Part shown: one piece after another, positions 10,691-22,670 of the stretch
Layout: every line of letters begins with the position of its first letter
How positions within the stretch are numbered: the stretch's first letter is position 1
Source: Amborella trichopoda
Taxonomy: Eukaryota > Streptophyta > Magnoliopsida > Amborellales > Amborellaceae
Direction: 5' to 3'
NCBI RefSeq assembly: GCF_000471905.2
Contig: NW_006499207.1
Span: 1,848,730 to 1,912,729, forward strand
DNA length: 64,000 nucleotides
The notes under the pieces: model-generated
The model's database searches: none
Told to the model about the DNA's origin: nothing
The model's input: the letters and a program-made list of their open reading frames with translations, nothing else
Program-made: the position numbers and the translations under genes

Positions 10691-11500
10691 CCCTCCCTTA
10701 AATTAATATGGAGTAATTGGGTATGAGTGAAAGGGAAATAGTAGATTAAGATGCATAAATGTAGAACAGATAAAAATGATGTTGAATGAGTGTTTAAACA
10801 TTGCCATTGAACTTGGAAAATTACAGAGTAGTTTCCTTGTCAAATTTGCTAAATTTGCTCGGCATGAGTAAGGCTTGTGTGAGATTTTAATTTGACATGT
10901 ACGAGGGTGTGTACGATTTTAATGGCACGTTAATACTCGATAAAAAGAAGTTTCCCAGCAGCTGTAAGGGTTTTTCCATGAACTTTTTGGTGACCACATG
11001 GCACCCAAATGGGCCCAAATCGGTATTGAATGAAAGATATGTGTGTCTAGTTCATTTTTTCTTCTTACGCCTATCTCAAATCTTATATGAATTGAAAGAT
11101 GTAGGTGTGTCACTGCCCACAGTTACTGTGGTTCCAGCCACTGGCACCCTTTGCACCACACTTTTGACTTAGCAAACGATGTCTAATTTTTTTCAAATTA
11201 CCACCATTGGAAAGGATTGTGGATGGGCTCAAAGTTACATGTTTTGGAGGTTTTGAATTCCCAATGAATTTTTGGTTATGCCCCAAAATGCGAGGGCACA
11301 TCACTACTCACTGATGCAGGAAATTTTCCAGCAACTATTGGTCACCTTATACCTAGCTTTCGACTTATCAAATAATGTCCAAATCCCTTCAAATCACCGC
11401 CAATTTAAAGACCCGTGAATAAGCTTGAAGTTATATGTTTGAGGCATTTTGAATCCCTAGATTGGAAATTATACCCCCGAGAAGAGGGATATGTCACTAT
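10691..11500. other. No gene seen; diverged direct duplication
   Basis: Nothing coding is supported. 11134-11325 and 11338-11520 look like two diverged copies of one segment: both carry CTTTTGACTTA/CTTTCGACTTA, AATTACCACCATT/AATCACCGCCAATT and TTTTGAATTCCCA/TTTTGAATCCCTA. It may belong to the LTR that ends at 12928. Confidence 0.5.
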
Positions 11501-12928
11501 TGCCTGTCACGATGTTAGTGTTATGCTCGTCTACTGTTACTTTTAGCTGAATTCATCATTAAATTATTACACGTAACACTGTGTTATATTTGATAAGAGG
11601 TAAGTGAGGATATTATATGATAATTTTCATGCAAATGCCCCAAGGTCATGTGAATAATGCCATACAACCGTTTGTTATGTGAAAAAGTGATGAGTTTAAT
11701 GTCAATGTGATAATTCCATGATGAAAGCTTCATGATAAGTGCCAAAATGTCACTGATGACATCCACGCGGAAATGCTCTATGATAGCTCATGTAATGGAT
11801 GCTTCATGTTAAAGGTTATAATGTTATAATGAAAATGTGATTTATTTGTTATAAGGCATTGATTTGGTATGAATGAATTGAATGCTTGCGCATGATAAGA
11901 GGCTATACTGAGGACCGATACACAATGGGGCACCCATTGGTAGTAGGTACTGCTCTATTATATCATTATGATACTGGCCACTATTTTACTGATACTGGCC
12001 ACTACGCGATGGGGTAACCATTGGTAGTGGATATTGCCATACAGATATTGCTCACTATGCGATGGGACATCTATCAGTGGTGGGAATTGATATACTGATA
12101 AAGTGATGCCGACACATCCCCTAACTCGTTGAATGATATGATGAGGTTAGGGGAAAGAAGGGTCGCACCTCGAGATTCATGAGATGAGACTAGTGAGTGA
12201 CGCCTTGCAAGGTAAGTGCCTATCAAATCCTCAATGCATGCTGGAGGCTGCGTACGTGAGTTGAGGGTATTACAAAGTTGATTACCCCACTTTTTATTAC
12301 CCTCCCTCCTGTGATATGGTAGAGGTCCTCAGTAATGGGATTGGCTTAGCCTGATGGATAAGGCCTCTACTACGGGAGTAGGTGAACTAGGGAGTGAGTG
12401 AGTAATGGTTGAATTGTGAATGCGATTGCCTATAGTTGTAATGATTAAATTATGATTGCTACCTGGATATAATGCCTATAACGGATGCACTGATGTGATG
12501 ATTAATGCACATGACTACGGTATTGCAACTTCTTATAGTTGAATAAATTGTTTGTTATGCATGGATAGACTTACCACCGATGCATAACACTAGATCTACT
12601 TATTAGGCTTCGAAGCTCATCCCACTATGTTTTCCTCCTTGTAGACTGAGAGCAACAGGGTCGGAGTTGGGAGCACGGGTTGCAACTGAGGGTAACTGTG
12701 GACCCTGGAGCCCCGGATTCTATTGTTTTGGAAGAAATGCAATGTAGTATCTTTTGGATAAATGTGATTGTTAAGTTTAAATTTTAGAATCTTTGTCTAT
12801 CGCCAGTTTACTTGGCTTGCTTGATTACCAAGATAAAAGCGTTGAGTCCACTCCGACCTGAGTGTCCAATGCTACTTCAGTCGCCCTTCACCGCGTAGTG
12901 CAAGGTAGTACGGGGAGGGGCCGTGACA
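11500..12928 (+). mobile_element. Probable solo or truncated gypsy LTR ending GTGACA
   Basis: The right end, GGGGAGGGGCCGTGACA at 12912-12928, is the mirror of the TGTCACRACC starts of the chromovirus LTRs at 42859 and 54258, in the opposite orientation. Inside are repeated ACTGGCCACTA.GCGATGGGG units at 11915-12090. No PBS or coding region follows; a LINE fragment abuts it. The left end is a guess. Confidence 0.45.
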
Positions 12929-13257
12929 TTTTGTGTGCCACCAATAGACGATAAGATGAGAGTGAGTAGACTTAGGTGGACTGACTATGTGTGGTGTTTA
13001 TCCAATACTTCACTTGTTAGGAAGACCAAGTTAGTTCAAGTAAAAAGATCGAAAAAGGCAGGGGGTAGGCTCAAAAGGACATGGTTAAAAGTAGTTCTAA
13101 AAGATATGGAGACTTATGGCCTCACTGAGGGTATGACCTTCAATAGAGAAGAATGATAAACCAGGGTTCGTATAGCCGACCACAATTAATTAGAAACAAG
13201 CTATGATGATGATGATGATGGTAATGACGACGACGACGACGATGATGATGATGATGT
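12923..13257 (+). pseudogene. 5'-truncated LINE, C-terminal end of the RT ORF with microsatellite tail
   Basis: The reading encodes DDKMRVSRLRWTDYVW, then GGRLKRTWLKVVLKDME and LTEGMTFNREE. This is the conserved end of plant L1-type LINE ORF2 proteins (MR..RLRW..HV, GRPK.TW.EVV..D, L...M..DR..W). The frame stops at 13154-13156, and a tail of ATG/ACG triplets runs at about 13204-13256, as LINE copies often end in short repeats. 5' truncation is the norm for LINE insertions. Confidence 0.8.
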
Positions 13258-14820
13258 TTATGTACACGAGGCAATCACCTACATATAAAATACACGTGAC
13301 TGTTGTTCTAAATGAATGGTTGGGATTGATCTAATCACGATGTCATGTGTTAACTTCTATGCATTTGATATGGATCGGATGACACTGAGTATTTTGCTTT
13401 TAATTTTTATTTTACAAACCATTTTGACATGAAATTTGGGGCATGCCCACTTTTCAATTGGTCGCACCTAATAAAAATAAGAAAATTTATTTTTCCTAAA
13501 TTAAAATGACTAAAATACCACTAAACTTGTAGAAGTATTGTGGTTATTTTATTTAAAAATATTTTTTTTTATTTTTGTTAGGCTCGCCTTTGTAATGAGT
13601 GAGTGTACCCAAATTTTGCATCAATAAATTTTTTTTAGAAAAAGCAATGTTAAGCCCTCCATTTACGTCAGATGGATGGGAATAATAGTACTATAGTTTA
13701 TTTGCGGATAGCAAGTTAGCCAATAAGTAAGACTTCGGTGTTCATGGTGGAAAAAAAAGTATGCATTTCTTATTTAGCCTTACATGACAAATTTTTTTAA
13801 AAGCCATCGAGTGTAGGTTTAGTACACCGTCAAGACTCTGAATTCTAATGCCTTCACATTTCGGTTTTATTCGCCTCCTAAATGCTTGGGAGGCTTTTTT
13901 GGAGCATTCTTCTTGAGTAACATACGAGCATGTGTCAGGTCCCTGCCGAGACACTTGTTTTATGGTGCAATCAATAAAGGAAAAATTAAATAAAATGAAA
14001 AGGTCCAACTCAAATGTAGTCCTTTGCTAAAATGATTATTGGAGATAGATTTATTATTTAATGTCATTCGAGAATTGAGATGCAATTTCGCTTTAGATCT
14101 GTGATTTTGCAATTAAAAAAATAAGGCAGACTAGATATATGTGAAGAAATAAACTGAATGTTCAAAAAATAAATATAAAATAGTCGATTTTTAAGAATCA
14201 GGAGACATTGTTTTCATATTCAAGAGCGTGGCGGTTGAGATTAACCTATGAAGTTTTAGATTCAAATTTTTTGGAAACTACATTTCAATAGGAAAAAGTT
14301 TATCTAAGGTTTCAACCTTAAACTGTTAAGTTGTCGTTTTAAAATCCATTGACACTGGTTTTTGTTGTTGGAAACCCTCTAATCTATTATCCTGACATCG
14401 AGATGATTAGATATGAAAAAAAAAGAAGATTCGAGTCCTGAAAATAGTGCATCTTGTAATACATTATTTGTACTATCTATTTTCAATATTTTTATGTGTT
14501 TATAGATATACTTGTTTTGAACTAATTAGAGATGACAATAGATTCTCATATTACTCTAAAAAATGTTGACATCAAAATTACATCCTATCATAAAATTTGG
14601 AGGTATCTTACTTTGATTGTTTTAAGGTTTCAACCATACAAACCAATCCCTTTGAATAATGACGCGCCAAAACCCAATCCTAATCACAATGAGGGAACTT
14701 CAATTCTCATGCTCTCCTATTCCGTAACATTACTCTAGAATATTTACAAATCTTAATTAGTAGTAATGTGACACAACTGTGATCACCTGCAGCCAATAAC
14801 GAGTGATAAAATCACATTTT
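13258..14820. other. No gene or element recognised
   Basis: AT-rich sequence with only short chance frames on both strands. I see no terminal repeats, domain signatures or tandem structure. Confidence 0.5.
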
Positions 14821-15244
14821 AGAGAGAGAAAGAGAGACAATGTGCTGTTGTCCCCTTGTATTATGGGATAGCCCCGGCCTAAGCCCGTGATTAACTCTCG
14901 TAACTATCTATTTGGTGACCAACTGAGTTACCTGCCTAATACTAGGGGTCACCAGGTTTGTACTACCAGGGGCACACTAAAGAGCCAAGGGGTTAAGCCG
15001 GATGCAATTCTCCAGCAAGATGGAATGTTGTAGGAATCTTGACGGCATACTCAAAACAAGGTTTGTGCCTTTAGTAGCGGTTAGGCTGATGATCTTAGCA
15101 TAGGTGATCCCCAGATCCTAGTATCTCCACACCAACTAAGTAGGGAACATTCTACTAGGAGTAGGGTTATCGAATCCTCTAATTCTTATAGTAGCTGCCA
15201 GCAAAACCACCTCATAGAACTACCTCACTTAACACCAGGATGGG

Positions 15245-16850
15245 GGCTTTCTTAGGCCCAAATTCCCCTAGAGACTAGTCTGCTCATGATAGCTAGCACC
15301 ATAGACCCAACTATGATAGCCCAAGCTTTACTCCAATCCATGACAAACCCTAGCCCAGGACATGTAGCAAACCTTTCTGCCAGATCTAATCTAGAACCCC
15401 CTCAGTTAGATCGTGTGCAGCTTGATCTTGACATGGTTCCAAGTCGACCTCTTTCACGCCATCTTACCATTTCTAACCTTCTCAGCCTAAGGAATCTCCA
15501 CTTATCCCCATGGCACTGACTTACCCAACTACCCAACCTATCACTTAGGAAAGTAACCCTTGGGCACCATTCGCGCAAGCAAGTGCCAAAATCTATCTTT
15601 GGAAAATCAGGTTAAAGTCAAGCAGGGAGCTTTACAGCTAATGGGCGTTGACAATCCAGCCCTCATGGAACCCTACTATGAATCTTATCCAGACAGCCTC
15701 GTCGATCTTCCCATGAACTTCATACCACCCGATTTTGAAAACTGTTTCAATAGAAAGGGCGACGCCAATCTGCAAGTGACAGGTTCTTTGCTCGCTGTCC
15801 TTACTCTACACGACAAGCGACTTGCCCCTAAAAGCATTGTTTATTCATAATATCGTAGGAAACGTGATCACATGATATAACATTTGTGAGACTACCTCAA
15901 GGCCTCATGCCGTGAAATGTTTAGGAAGTTTGAAACGGACCACTGTGACAAGAAGCCACATTCGATCTCTTTCAGCGTTCTAGTGGCCTTCAAACAGGAA
16001 TCAGAAAAAATATTCACTGATTTCATCAACCGATTCAATGCCATGGTCGCAAGGGTCACATAATGTACCTTAGCAGACCCTATCAAGATCAACATTGTAT
16101 TGAAAAATGCCATCTTCGAATATAAGATGTTTCTCAGTCATGGTCGTGTCCCTTTGACCTTAAACATCATGTCAGATAAGGTCAAGCTTTACGAAAGGAC
16201 TAAGTCCGAGATAGTTGGTATTAAGACGGTCGAGAATCAAAGGATCAACAAACTCCTAAGAAAAGTGGCTTGGGGAAAGGCACAACAAGCTGGGGAGGTG
16301 AACCGGATCATCCTCCACCAGACAAATCTGAACAAGCTAGGGAGGTGAACTAGATTATCCACCATTAGACAAATCTGATTCATCAAAATCCTTTGGCTTG
16401 TCAAGACCATTGAGGGAATTAGAATGGGGGTGACAATAGGTAAAAATTGTACAACCAACCTATAAGACTAAATCGAGGCTTTATTCCTTTGAAACAACCA
16501 TTAGCTGAAGTCCTTTAACAACTCTTAAAGGAGAGAGACCTGGTTCTTCCTCCCCAAATTCCACCCCCATATGATGCGAAGGACAAAATCAAATGGTGCA
16601 AATGACATCAGTACTATCACCACACCGCCTAAGATTGTGCCTCCTTGAAACACCAAGTTTGATAGAATAGGGTATGATTAAGGTAGTTAAGCATGACGAA
16701 CCCATTAAATAGGCCAACCAAAATGATGGGAATCTATGTTCACCCATTGGCACACAATGATCCTCAATCAAGCACACCACCTATGATAGTCACAGAAACT
16801 CCAATGGTAGACCCAAAAGGAAAAGCCTAAGTCTCAACCTTATAGATCCT
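15245..16850 (+). pseudogene. gag fragment of a Tat-like Ty3/gypsy element
   Basis: The pieces are in several frames. 15560-15850 includes GVDNPALMEPYYESYPDSL. About 15895-16200 includes REMFRKFETDHCDKKPHSI, then KQESEKIFTDFINRFNAMV, the retrotransposon gag core (F..L..LKQ....V.DFI.RF). 16560-16700 gives a WC..HQYYHHTA.DCASLKHQV segment like the Tat gag zinc region. There are many stops and shifts. 16284-16377 is a 47-bp direct duplication inside it. About 420 bp upstream (14820-15245) is probably its untranslated leader. The copy is cut on the right at 16949 by LTR fragment D. Confidence 0.65.
16284..16377. repeat. 47-bp direct duplication inside the gag fragment
   Basis: AACAAGCT(G/A)GGGAGGTGAAC begins at 16284 and again at 16331, and each copy ends ACAAATCTGA. 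The copies differ at several positions. Confidence 0.85.
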
Positions 16851-16948
16851 TCTCTACTCATAATCTCATGCATAATCCTCACTACCCCGTCCTAAATTCT
16901 CAAGGGAAGCTTCCTCCCACGGGAAGTTTCCTCCCAAGGATGGTCGGA

Positions 16949-17093
16949 TGCCTAGATCTCAAGGCCCGGATCTAGGTGATTGGGTGGCACGTGTCTCGGG
17001 TTAGGAAAACCTGGAACCTATGATCGCGCTTCCAGGAACCTTGTTCATGGAACAAGGGCAGGTACCCCGACTGGTGAGAGAGGAATTTTGGAT
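16949..17093 (-). mobile_element. LTR fragment D of the Tat-like family
   Basis: It begins TGCCTAGATCTCAAGGCC and follows the first 145 bp of LTR A (CACGTGTCTCGGGTTA, CCTTGTTCATGGAACAA, ACTGGTGAGAGAGGAATTT). It stops at about 17093, where sequence of the opposite orientation begins. Its left edge abuts the gag fragment. Confidence 0.8.
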
Positions 17094-17453
17094 GTGAAGA
17101 TACCAAGACTGTGAAGTGTTGTGGAGATACAAGTGGATCGCGCTTCGACCCACTTATCTTGCAAATTAACCATGGAAGTGTTGTGCAGAAAAACAGGGAG
17201 ATTACAGGTCAAGGGAGGCGATTCCAAACCAGCTAAAGCAATTGTGGGGCTATCCGACATGATATAAGAGGGCGCCCATGCGAGCCAGCCCGAGTAAGTC
17301 TCGAACCCACCTTAAATTCCTCTCTCTTAGGTTAGTATACCTGCCTTTGCTCTTGAGCAAGGTTCCGAGAGAACGATATCAAATCCCAGGTTCACTAGAA
17401 ACCCGAGATATGTGACGCCTGATCATCTAGATAGGGACGACGAGATCGAGGCA
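17094..17453 (+). mobile_element. LTR fragment E, 5' LTR remnant of a plus-strand Tat-like element
   Basis: Read in reverse it starts TGCCTCGATCTCGTCG at 17453 and matches LTR A for about 360 bp, including TTGGAATCGCCTCCCTTGAC and CCATGGTTAATTTGCAAGA. A PBS and a gag leader follow immediately to the right, so this is the end of a 5' LTR. Together with D it forms a tail-to-tail pair. Confidence 0.82.
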
Positions 17454-17463
17454 CCTGACCAGC

Positions 17464-17483
17464 TTGGCGAGCTTTCCCAGGGA
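17464..17483 (+). promoter_or_regulatory. Primer-binding site candidate (Tat-like element, plus strand)
   Basis: TTGGCGAGCTTTCCCAGGGA sits 10 bp after the LTR end GAGGCA. The mirrored element has TTGGGGACTCCATTAGGGA at the same place (37062-37082, minus). Both resemble the TTGGCGACTCC-type PBS of Tat elements, usually assigned to an arginine tRNA. I did not verify the tRNA. Confidence 0.6.
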
Positions 17484-17595
17484 AGCAGCTGCTCAAGCTT
17501 CCTTCCCTACTCTCTTGCTGAGTCATGACTCACAGTCCGACTCCTAGGTTCTTTCCCGGGTTGGTGCGAGAGGAGACTTTAATGTTCCTGACTCC

Positions 17596-18469
17596 GTGCT
17601 TCCTCACCTTGGTGAACCCTCCACCAAGGCCCTTGGTATTGGTACCACATCTATCACACCCAGCACGAAACCTGCGACCGGCAAGTCTGTTGCCTGTGAT
17701 ATAGCTAAGGCTCGTCGAAAGGCTGCCCTCACCACTTTCAAGAAAGGCAAGCAGATTGTCGTCACTCTTGAGGTTCGCTGCAAGACAACCCCCCATACTC
17801 CTTCACCACTTCAAACCCCTACACCTATAGACTCGATACACCAAGGCAAAAACCCTACAACCTCTAACTCTCGCACATACCTGCCGGTTTGTGGTCCATC
17901 CACTCGAGCCGCACCTCGGGGTAGCCTTAACGTCACCTTGAGCTCGCATCTAGGGCTAGGCCTTCTCACGCCGAACCCTGCATGTGCTATACATTTTCTT
18001 TCCACTGCTAGGGGCAGCGTTAGCTCTATGCCACCTCGAGAACATGAGGGTCGACAACTTTGTCCTTCCTCCGTGCACACACATTGGCACCCTATGAGAG
18101 ATGGGCTCCTGCCTGGTCCCTCACTGACACAAGCTCGCAGCTCTCGGCCCCCTCAAGTCGAACCTGTCGATCGAGCTCGGGCTGACTCCCAAGTTACTCG
18201 GATGTAAAAGTGGACACACACCGACTATGCAAGTTCCTCCCCGTTCCAGACTCAGGCAGAGTCATGAACCAGCTACTTCCTCCGTCACTCTCCCAACACT
18301 AGGAAAGTACCTCGAGCCCTGGTACTCACTGCCTAGAAGACACGATTCCAATACTGTCGAGAACCGGTCCTCACAAGATCAGCATATAAGGCTCGAGTCT
18401 AGTCGGGGTAGGCTGAACCCCAACCACAACTCGCCAAGCACGGCAGTTCACTACATCACCAGGCTCTGA
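17596..18469 (+). pseudogene. Leader ORF of the Tat-like element, upstream of gag
   Basis: An open stretch of about 200 codons runs 17596-18207 and opens only with GTG. It carries PATGKSVACDIAKARRKAA and a Pro/Ser/Thr-rich, basic second half. The minus-strand element encodes the same protein at 36049-36825 (PATGKSLAGHVSEVCCKAA, then RHRATPHIPTP). 18227-18469 continues in another frame. The function is unknown; the Tat/Ogre lineage often carries an extra ORF ahead of gag. Confidence 0.6.
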
Positions 18470-18494
18470 CCCTGTAAAAGAGACAGTCAATGTC

Positions 18495-19440
18495 ATGGTG
18501 ATAGAAGATCCCGATGACGCTCAAGAGGAGCGAATGAACATGTTTGAGGTAATGATGCAATCCATCCTTGAAAAGATGGAACGCCTAGAATCCTCCAAGT
18601 CCCCTTCTTCAACCAATTCCCCAATCGGTGAGGACACGATTCTTAAGCAAACTCCCCCGCCGACTTCCCAAGACATTCTGCCGCGGGGTCTCTCAAATCG
18701 ACATAGATGCTATGGTGGTCCATAGCCTCAAGAACAAGGTCCTATGCAGGCAGGAGGCACTGCTCTATCAGAAGCCATACCCCTCGTACATTGATTAGGT
18801 GTCGTTTCCCCGAAACTGCCAAAAAGGGAAACTCCCCTTGTTCAATAGTACTACATCCCCTCACCAGCATACCGCCCACTTTCAAGTAACTTCTAGGGAG
18901 ATGGCAACTAACGTACAATTTCTCCTCCTTCAGTTCGTGGAGACTCTCAAAGGGCTAGCCTTCCAGTGGTATGCCCAGCTGCCTCCAAACTCCATGCACA
19001 TGTGGCAAGAAATGGAGCGGTTATTTTACCAATGCTTCTACGAAGTCCAATGGAACGTGGAAACCATTGAGCTCCTCACTCTGATGCAAGACCTCGGTGA
19101 TCCGGTTGACAAGTTCATCACCCGATGGAGAGAGCTGGCGACCTTTCATGTCACTCTCATGACTGAGAGGGAAGTAGTCCAGACCTGCATAAGAACATGC
19201 TTCCCAAGATTGCCCTGCATGTCGAGGCATCCAATCCACCATCCATGTCAGAGCTCATCTCTAAGGTAGTTTGTAGATTGTTCAAACACCATGGCAGCTC
19301 TCGACAGCAACCCTCTGCCTCAAATTCTCACTCCAATAGTCAGGGCAACCAAAAGGCAGTGATCACCACGGCCGTCGTCATGACAGACACTAAGAGCACG
19401 GCTCCACAAACCTCGGACCTCTCCAAGGCACATACGCCTC
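18495..19440 (+). pseudogene. gag of the plus-strand Tat-like element, truncated
   Basis: The retrotransposon gag domain is clear at 18950-19250: LKGLAFQWYAQLPPNSMH, then MERLFYQCFYEVQWNVETI, LMQDLGDPVDKFITRWREL and EREVVQTCI. It aligns with the minus-strand gag at 34440-34955. The frame shifts at about 19200. A Ser/Asn/Gln-rich stretch ends at GKQQSYNEVP (about 19455), after which similarity to the sister gag is lost. Protease, RT and integrase are absent. Confidence 0.8.
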
Positions 19441-19599
19441 AAGCCTGGGGCAAACAGCAGTCCTACAACGAGGTCCCCCTCCTAAAAATTCTACACTCAT
19501 GGATGCATAAAGCTAAACCTACATACCTTAACTTCTCACGGTATCACAAGTCCTCACTCATGGCCTTCATGGCTTTCCTTAGCTTTACCAGTAGGTTGT

Positions 19600-20403
19600 C
19601 TTAAAAGGGGTAGCAGTGAGCTCCAAGAGAGAGGAGAAACGTTGAGAAAAATGGGAGAGACCTGTGTTGCCCAAGGCTTAAAAGCAAAGGGTGGTTGGAA
19701 AACACTGTGGCTGATGCAATCACTCATTACTCTAACACGTACAGAGGCTATACGTTTGACTAAGACATTCCCGGTGCTGGACCATCAAAAGTTCAACTGG
19801 CGCTGCTCTACCTGGCACTGGTCCAACTGGTTCTAATCCAATCGGCACTACTCCACCCGGCGCTGCTCCAACCAATGCTGCTCTCTCTTCTCTTCAAACC
19901 AACACTTCGCTCTCTTCTTTTCCAACCGACGCTTCTCTCTCTTCGCTTCCAACCGATGTTGCTCCAACCGACACTGCTCTCTTTTCTCTTCCAACTGACG
20001 TTGCTCCAACCGGCACTGCTCTCTTTTCTCTTCCAACAGCACTGCTCTAACCGGTGCTACTCCCAACCAGTGCTGCTCCCAACCAACACTGCTCTCTCTT
20101 CTCTTCCAACTGACGCTGCTCTCTCTTCTCTTCCAACTGATGCAGCTCAAATAGGTGCTGCACTCTCTTCTCTTTCAACCGGTGCTGCTCTGTGTTCTCT
20201 TCCAACCGGCGCTGCACTGTCTTCTCTTCCAATCGGCGCTGCTCCAACCAGGGCTGCTCTCTAAACACGTGCAGCAATTCCTCATACAACAATATTGCAT
20301 ACACCTTTCGGGCGTGGCGAAAATCATTACGCCTTCTCTCTCGACATTACATCGTTCTTCTCGTGCGGCGATACTGGCTTGGGAGAAAGCTGTGGCCCTT
20401 ACA
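19600..20403 (-). mobile_element. 3' LTR remnant of a minus-strand chromovirus
   Basis: The right edge TTACA at 20399-20403 is followed by TCATCCCCCACTTTAAAGGG, which is the minus-strand polypurine tract in reverse. The larger chromovirus shows the same junction at 50264/50265. The left end merges into the decayed gag region and is approximate. A 27-30-bp minisatellite fills 19790-20270. Confidence 0.7.
19790..20270. repeat. Minisatellite of CAACYGGCGCTGCTC units
   Basis: Irregular 25-32-bp units alternate CCAACCGGCGCTGCTC with TCTCTTCTCTT. Open frames on both strands (for example 19875-20264) are products of the repeat. The core recurs in arrays of other elements in this window. Confidence 0.85.
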
Positions 20404-20848
20404 TCATCCCCCACTTTAAAGGGATTTTATCCTCAAAGTCGTAATAACATTAACGCAAAAGTTGGGCGTATTTCTCCATAATCTCGACCTCCCGTTCCCA
20501 TGTCAATTCCTCCCTTGAATGATATTGTCATTATACCCGAACTAGGAGAATTTCTTTATTACGCAACACTTGTACTCTTCTGTCCAAAATCCCAATCGGT
20601 TGCTCAACATAGGTCAAACCTTCCCAGAGCGGGATTAGTTTATACTCCAAGACATGGGATGGGTCAGGTTGATATTTCCTTAGCAGTGATATATGGAAGA
20701 CATTGTGGATGCTGGCTAGTTCAGGTGGCAGGACAAGTCGGTAAGCCACACGTCGAATGAATCATGAGCTTAATTTTCCATTTTTATCAAATCTCGTAAC
20801 ACCCTTGGTTGGTGATACATTCAAGAAGACTCGATCCCCTTCGTTAGG
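20404..20848 (-). pseudogene. Chromovirus pol 3' end: post-integrase domain and PPT, interrupted
   Basis: On the minus strand, GDRVFLNVSPTKGVTRFDKN and AYRLVLPPELASIHNVFHIS, then LLRKYQPDPSHVLEY and EQPIGILDRRVQVLRNKEI, form the conserved C-terminal segment after integrase in Del/Tekay-type chromoviruses. It is read 20848 down to about 20531. The polypurine tract is at about 20404-20422. The reading frame is cut at 20848 exactly where LTR B begins with TGCC, so this element was the insertion target of the large Tat-like element. Confidence 0.85.
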
Positions 20849-21649
20849 TGCCTTAATCTCACCCTCCGAATCCCTAGAGGATCGAGTGGCACGTGTCTCG
20901 AGTTTCAAGAGAGACTCAGGACGTTTGTGAGATCTCTCACTCAGTAATTTCATTAAAAAATGGGGGCAAGTGTTAGCTAACCGGTGAGAGAGGAATTTAA
21001 AAGTGGGTTTAGGACTTACTCGGGCTGACTCATGTGGGTGCCCTCTTAGATCACGAAGAAAGTAGCCTCAGTAATGAAACTGGCTTGGAATCACCTCCCT
21101 TGACTCGTATTCTTCTTATTTTATGCTTTCCTGCAATCACACACATATATGGTAAAGGTTATGGGAGCAGTGAGTCAAGCCTCACCCTTTCCCTCTTTGA
21201 TGAACTTACGCAAGCATGTGTATTCAAAAAGAAGAAAGAAAGGCGGGGGGGGAGAAGAATTCGACCAAGCGCGAAGATCAAGGCAGTGACTAAGCTGGTG
21301 GATGATTGGCATAACGTGGTGGCAAAAGGGGTTCGATAATTGAGACCAATTCACGGGATCGTCACTAGACGTTATTACCAATATCGACTAGCTAAGCATG
21401 ATGATCGGTCTGTCGTGGCAGTAAAGCAGGTCAAGAAAACCTGGCGCAACAACATTATGTCTAGACGACAGGACCGCCATGAGATGCTAATGTCAATCCC
21501 CTTTGGTCAAATGAAAGAGTAACCAAGGAATGCTTAAAGAGAAGAAGGGAATAGATGGAAGGAAAGAAAAGAAGGAAGAGAGGAGGGAGAAGAAGGAAGA
21601 GGAGATGCAGTCAGAGTTACACATTACCAACTGTTTCAAGAGATGAGAT

Positions 21650-22289
21650 AGAGAGGAAGCAGTTGACGTTGGGCTTCACCGACAGTGTTAGATGAGAAGA
21701 GAGAAAGGACCAAAAGACGCTAAGTCTCGTGCTAGGTCTCGTCGACTGATAGAAAAAGAGGGAGAAGACCAACCGGCACCAAGTCTCACAAACTGATAGA
21801 AGAATAAAGAGAAGACCAACCGATGCTAGGTCTCGCCAACTGATAGGAGAGGAGAGAAAAGACCAATCGACGTTGTGTCTCTCCAATTGATGGAGGAGAA
21901 AGAAGACCAACCGACGTTATGTCTTATCGATTGATAAAAGAAGAGAGAGAAAACCAATCGGTGCCAAGTCTTACCGACTGATAGGAGAAGAGAGAAAAAA
22001 ACCAATCGACGCTAATTCCCACCGACTGTTAGGTGAAGAGAGAGAAGACCAACTGGTGCTAGGGCTCACTGATTGATAGAAGAAGAGAGAGAAAACCAAC
22101 TAGCACTAGGTCTCGTCAGTGGACAAAAGAAGATAGAAAGGACCGACCAGAATTGGGCCTCAATAGTTGCCAGAAGACAATAGAGAAGACCAACAGGCCC
22201 AAGGTCTTGCTAGTTGTCAAAAGAAGATAGAGAAGACCAACTGGGGCTGGGCCTCATCAGTTGACAAAAGAAGATAGAGAAGACCAATC

Positions 22290-22290
<1 letters not shown>
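21650..22290. repeat. ~55-60-bp minisatellite in LTR B
   Basis: About ten units share AGAAGACCAACYGGYGCTAGG, then TCTCRCC and ACTGATAGRAG. The homologous array in copy C is at 37930-38430. Copy A has a different repeat here. Confidence 0.85.

Positions 22291-22670
<380 letters not shown>

Noticed and set aside
19848-20304. Open frames on both strands rich in Leu or Arg/Glu
   Set aside because: They are reading frames through the CAACYGGCGCTGCTC minisatellite.
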